A stretch of 64,000 bases of DNA, taken from the NCBI GenBank assembly GCA_964035575.1, contig OZ037887.1, positions 558,001-622,000 of the forward strand, given 5' to 3'. The position numbers were made by a program, and so were the translations under genes. Position 1 is the stretch's first letter, and every line of letters starts with the position of its first letter. The stretch comes from Rhynchopus sp. YZ270_cl-10. Its lineage: Eukaryota; Euglenozoa; Diplonemea; Diplonemida; Diplonemidae. The notes beneath the pieces were generated by a model that saw only the letters and a list, made by a program, of their open reading frames with translations, ran no database searches and was not told the origin of the DNA. Positions 61,201 through 64,000 of this stretch are shown piece by piece.

Positions 61201-61521
61201 CAGGTGTTGGACCATAGAATCAAGCTTGTGACAGCATTGACGATTGTGGCGGATGTCTCCAATGCGTATAAACCCTTCGGGATTGCCCGTATGTGGGGCG
61301 CAAAGATCACAGCAGAGTTCAACACCCAAGGTGAAGCCGAGCGAAAAGAGGACCTCCCACAGACATTCAAGGAGGAGCTGACGCTCTTCCAGCAGCAGGT
61401 GTCCTTCTGCAAAGGGCAGATCGGGTTTGTGACGATGATGGTGCTGCCGTTGCTGCAGGTGCTTGCAAGGCATATGCCAAGCTTTTCAAGGGCGATAGCG
61501 CAAATCGTATGTCTTTTTTAA
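58240..61521 (+). CDS. Myristoylation-type multi-GAF cyclic-nucleotide phosphodiesterase (class I)
   Basis: This enzyme hydrolyses cAMP and/or cGMP. The product of about 1,100 residues starts MGGGSSKNSGR, an N-myristoylation consensus, then has a charged, disordered segment. A degenerate GAF-like region (~260-390) is followed by two GAF domains (~415-565 and ~580-740). The second keeps the NK...F-x3-DE signature of cyclic-nucleotide-binding GAFs. The catalytic domain has the metal ligands His856 (HCISHAFDV, normally HNxxHAxDV), His892/Asp893 (HDVDH) and Asp1005 (ADVSN), plus VHH, ILGTDMTRH and the nucleotide-gripping Gln1060 (QIGF). The frame reaches a stop at 61521, but GTATGT at 61507 looks like a donor. 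Splicing to an acceptor at 61765 (ACAACAG) would add DANILEWN, which resembles the usual last helix. The 3' end is therefore uncertain. Confidence 0.93.
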   Translation: MGGGSSKNSGRSKYECEEQKKKPAPARGRHHEKQSKKQGKKLDNTHDNVKGAHRDSDDEGDPKNTSLPPSEMLDILLDKAIDLVHRAPHTAFSIRSRMIAKELQRCIALENHHNAAKIAHTHNPHIRSQGCQTEVVLVSSKQPDGAEPEQELELIMQTNEVDDAESDVSSFDSSAVSTVSHSLSSSICAMTSGSAAFEAEKEVMKCLRPKRNRAEVHRHSSVSDQSQHSSHSQARFSPMNGDRRKVDYFSVTPDASPAALTQLDLIFRFIHDFVTVSIFDQSEAAKRGVVWIQKFADAECVTLWDFEKQVVHRSIEEGLPIPLPSFQQQNREESSSATACHAKRERVVVATTVYHPLPCGCGVLSVAAAKRGLDRSVCDVFAEACSHLTRLRRLYEKAVFQQKKSTAMLSLADHLCQCSLEASVPLQIMKVAQELCGAVGCVLYVIRPNRREISAHFQADQFQSTTVQLPFDSGIVYDIAQSREGAVLRDPHSDPKFDSSLDQLTGFYTTAFMCLPVLVEGEVQAMACLLNKEGGSRNKPKYFERSDMEMLDSFTMFVGVALRNSHYYKQMLREKETTDMVLSIVKKVSESDIRDIDSVSHSVIQGAKKLCRADRCALFLKDEEKGQIVAKLPDGGEIRIPVGAGIAGAVGKFGTKVNIPQAYEDTRFNQAIDKKTGYTTQSILCYPIHCNSEVIAVAQLINKIDDIGRVVEFDVKDEALLQSFAEFAGITIGNARLYGFVVQAGDDAMRLYNLQMNGEAPEAKTHAKKVNFASDDDVEKLKNVVMDTEGLSLLDTWDFPVHKYDATPEDLMVFVVEIFRRLNLTEQFQIPERTLYTFLATLIKMYRPIPYHCISHAFDVMQTLYVFLGFEDVRSKLVDVDILCLLLIGLLHDVDHMGLNNSFHLKAETPLGILISASGSQSVLEVHHCTIAIEMLQDSRTNILANVSEDGVKHIYKMLTSAILGTDMTRHGAVASEFDSVCPAYCIQVLDHRIKLVTALTIVADVSNAYKPFGIARMWGAKITAEFNTQGEAERKEDLPQTFKEELTLFQQQVSFCKGQIGFVTMMVLPLLQVLARHMPSFSRAIAQIVCLF

Positions 61522-61691
61522 ATACCTTCGGCAGGCCCTTAGGGTGGCAATGTCATTCAGTGGATTGCGGAATGCCGAAAACCCCATATTTTTCTTTTAC
61601 TTTACCCGTCACATCATGAAGTTAGAATTCTATTTTTGGGATTTGTTAGGTGTGGTTGTTATCGCAAGCTGCTCCACTATTCAGTTTATTT

Positions 61692-61742
61692 TAAGGTGAC
61701 TAAGTACGAGAGGCTTAGGTTTATCTAAAAAACCTTTTTTGT
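61692..61742 (+). repeat. H-family hairpin, copy 11
   Basis: AAGGTGACTAAGTACGAGAG, then GCTTAGGTTTATC and TAAAAAACCTTTTTTG. It lies just before the putative last acceptor (61765) of the phosphodiesterase gene, so if that intron is real the element is intronic. Confidence 0.7.
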
Positions 61743-61967
61743 TCGCAACTCTACCCTCACAACAGGATGCAAACATTTTGGAGTGGAACCTCATTGTACA
61801 CACATCGATTGTCGCACACACTGTAGGATGTTCCACGCGCAAGGTATGTCCCTACACAATATTTTTTGCACCATTACATTAAACACTTTCTCCCGCCCAC
61901 CCCCTTCTAACTATTACAATATGTGCGCAATCACCTTCACACATACGTGAGTGGTGCTATGTGAAAT

Positions 61968-62010
61968 CAGTCAACGACCTGTCAATATCGACCCTCCCCG
62001 GAGCACCAGT
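61968..62010 (+). other. Dispersed GACCTGTCAATATCG boundary motif, copy 4
   Basis: GTCAACGACCTGTCAATATC, then GACCCTCCCCGGAGCACCAG. It has a single rather than a doubled GACCTGTC unit. No coding sequence follows. Confidence 0.7.
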
Positions 62011-62842
62011 GAGGGTGACTTCTGACTGCAATGAATAGGAGCCTACCACCACCACCACCACCACTACCCACAGGGCCACCTCTACCGCTATTACTACAAA
62101 CTAAAGTCGTTCGTTTTCATACAAAAGAAGTTTAGGGGGACGCAGGCGATTCAGACGTTGTAGTTGCCATACAAAAGGTGCACAGTGTAGAAAAGCCTTC
62201 AACAACATACATGGCATACACCACACCGGTACCTTCTAACCCCTTCTGACCCCTCCCCCATTTCACGCCAGTTTAGTAGGTTAAATATGCAAACGAATAT
62301 TGATCGCCCAGGGAAAATCAAACGGTGTGTCCCGTGAGGCATTCATCTGGGTTTTCTTCAAATAAAAGAGGCATGATTTTTTTTTGTGTTTTGCACTTTT
62401 CAACCTCACTTTTCTGAGTATTTCCCATCCCCGCATTGTTTTCACGCAATATGAGAAGATTCCATACATCTGGACTTCAAAAAACGAGGGGAAGTAGACA
62501 AAAATTCGGATTTTTACCGAAAATAAAATAATTCGAACAAAAGACAAATGACGGATTCATATTTTTTCTTGACTCAGTTCTTTTTTCGTAAAGAGCAGAT
62601 GATGTCGTGTCGTTATTTTTATTTTATCTTTTTTGTGAAAAACGCTTACCAGCGACCACTGGGTTTTTTTTTCGTCTTCTTTTTTGCAATGATTTGAATA
62701 TGCTCTGTCTCCATTTTTGTTTTCTTTTTTTTCTCTTTTCCCTTGTCAAATTATTCTTTTGGTGTTCACAACAGGTAGAGAGTATGGGATGCTGATGAGA
62801 AGTATACGTGATAGGTCGTGAACACCATCCTTTCGTTCTCAA
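62011..62842. other. Gene-free stretch
   Basis: This contains a CCA trinucleotide run (62045-62067) and an F-like tail at 62390 (GTTTTGCACTTTTCAACCTC). I see no gene. Confidence 0.4.
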
Positions 62843-62896
62843 GATGACTAAAGCATTCGAGACTTGGCCATCTTTTACAAAAAATATTTTCTCTCT
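62843..62896 (+). repeat. H-family hairpin, copy 12
   Basis: AGATGACTAAAGCATTCGAG, then ACTTGGCCATCTTTTACAAA and a T-rich tail. GATG/CATC pairing is kept and the upper stem is diverged. Confidence 0.6.
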
Positions 62897-62899
62897 CTT

Positions 62900-62985
62900 T
62901 TTCTTGTGCTTTCATCCAGGATGGTTGGAAATCGTACGTGGGTCAGTCGGAAGTGCCTGTATCAACTACTGTTTTTCTTCTTTTT
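62900..62985 (+). repeat. Q-family structured element, copy 4
   Basis: TTGTGCTTTCATCCAGGATG, GTTGGAAATCGTACGTGGGT and CAGTCGGAAGTGCCTGTATC, then AACTACTG and a T-rich tail. It follows an H-family copy immediately. Confidence 0.75.
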
Positions 62986-62989
62986 TGCA

Positions 62990-64000
62990 AGGGTACATTT
63001 TTAGCACCCTCTTTACCTTCTTTCTGTCAGAAAAAGAATGTATATGAAACAATTCTTTTTTGTGCACAATATCCGTCTGTTGTGTTGATTATCATGTTAC
63101 TGCACCATCTCTTCTGTAGAAAAGAAAGAAGCTTTTGTGTTAAAATCGTCCATAATGTGGAAAAGAAAACCCTATTTCAGAAAAAAAAAATAAAACAAAT
63201 ACAGAGAATTATTCACGAAATAATACGGTAAAAACCTCTTTCGAAGGGTCAAAAAAGAGGAAGGGTTTTTACATTTTTTTTTGTTAGCAATTGTTTTATC
63301 TTCGTCAAATTTACCTCAGGGAAATCCCATGGAATCAGTGTATAAAAAAAAACCCCCCCACACACCCTAGCGACAATGTAACGCCAACCACCACCACCTC
63401 CTCACTCTTTTAGCGTGCTTCCGCACTGACTAGAGAGCTACATTGTTTCCCCCCCCCTAATTTTATATACAAACAAAGTTCAATACCAACCCCCCTTATT
63501 TTTCTCTACCCCATTTTTTTACTCCACAAACCATCACCATAAAATGGGGCGACAGTGGTCTTGCATAATTCCGAAGAATTAAGAAGAGTCCGACCAGTCC
63601 GAATTACTCCTTCCCAGGCAGTGTGTCATCTGACCACACAGGAGAGCTCATCACATCAGATTTATCAGCAGTTACTTTAAAAAAGCGTTTGGAACAGTAG
63701 CTCTTCCTCGGGGTGTCTTTTTATCTACACTAATACAACCAAGTTTTTCAAGCAAATGAAGACTGTATAATGGACTGTAAGCTCCAAATTATGGAGTGGA
63801 GATTGCACAAACTGTGGCAACACTACCGAGGCAGCGACACTACTCCAACAATTTATCAATTAAAAAAAAACCCCATCTTCAAATCAGACGGAAGCAGAGA
63901 GAGGCTTTCTTTACAAATAAATAATGGAGCATCTTGGAATTGCAAAGGACCGTGAGGTGAGTGTTCACGTTGCGCCTATGATTGATGTGTCGAACCGCCA
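62990..64000. other. Gene-free right end of the window
   Basis: This is AT-rich sequence with homopolymers. A hairpin near 63226-63272 pairs GGTAAAAACCTCTTTC with GAGGAAGGGTTTTTAC. The word CTACACTAATACAACCAAGT at 63728 matches, in inverted form, the sequence next to the MITE at 29590-29612. No gene is supported. Confidence 0.45.

Noticed and set aside
61507-61534. A 28-nt intron at the end of the phosphodiesterase gene (GTATGT...GGCAG)
   Set aside because: It would be extremely short and leads into sequence unlike a phosphodiesterase C-terminus. The acceptor at 61765 gives a better family match, although it is also unproven.

Overview
The window comes from a nuclear genome of a unicellular eukaryote that I cannot name. 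The evidence is spliceosomal introns with a GTATG-type 5' splice site, myristoylation-type N-termini, B-box, GAF-PDE, Yippee-like and LanC-like proteins, and standard stop codons. The genome is intron-poor. Every protein gene that I can support lies on the + strand over 64 kb.

The left part (1-19 kb) is an accessory, repeat-dominated region. It holds a ubiquitin-protease-like gene with no catalytic cysteine (552-1514), a 934-bp terminal-inverted-repeat element, an 18-bp minisatellite, several dispersed repeat families, two copies of an intron-containing coiled-coil gene (about 7.9 and 16.7 kb), an acidic protein of unknown function, nested foldback elements, large arrays of (GGTACACA)n and (ATGAC)n, and a fossil fragment of a virus-type DNA-packaging ATPase (15.8 kb).

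The 19.2-26.8 kb region shows a young tandem duplication. An intact DUF4116-repeat gene (24346-26457) is preceded by a copy of its 3' two-thirds. That copy has been broken by a 605-bp foldback element and by a 2.47-kb insertion, which carries a 15-unit, about 133-bp satellite and is flanked by an 18-bp target duplication.

The 27-42 kb region is gene-rich: a B-box protein, a BspA-type LRR protein, two WD40-like proteins, a zinc-ribbon/PDZ-like protein, a bifunctional aminodeoxychorismate synthase (folate pathway), and a membrane-anchored tandem Yippee/Mis18-like protein. Four proteins (DUF4116, LRR and both WD40-like) share a similar N-terminal ubiquitin-like head of about 70 residues joined to different repeat bodies. 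This looks like a local domain-shuffled family.

The right part (46-62 kb) holds a secreted LanC-like protein, a TIR element that carries a second ubiquitin-protease-like fragment, a small LRR protein, an apparently intact hAT-like transposon with its own intron, a secreted GH27 alpha-galactosidase, and a myristoylated multi-GAF cyclic-nucleotide phosphodiesterase. From 62 kb to the end I see no gene.

Two genome-level patterns stand out. First, the intergenic spaces carry at least four families of short structured elements (called H, F, T and Q here). Each is a hairpin or B-box-like core followed by an AAC-plus-pyrimidine-rich tail, and all copies I found have the same strand as the genes. 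Second, the introns of otherwise intronless genes sit in the last few dozen codons. Both patterns suggest unusual RNA processing or expression signals, but this is inference.
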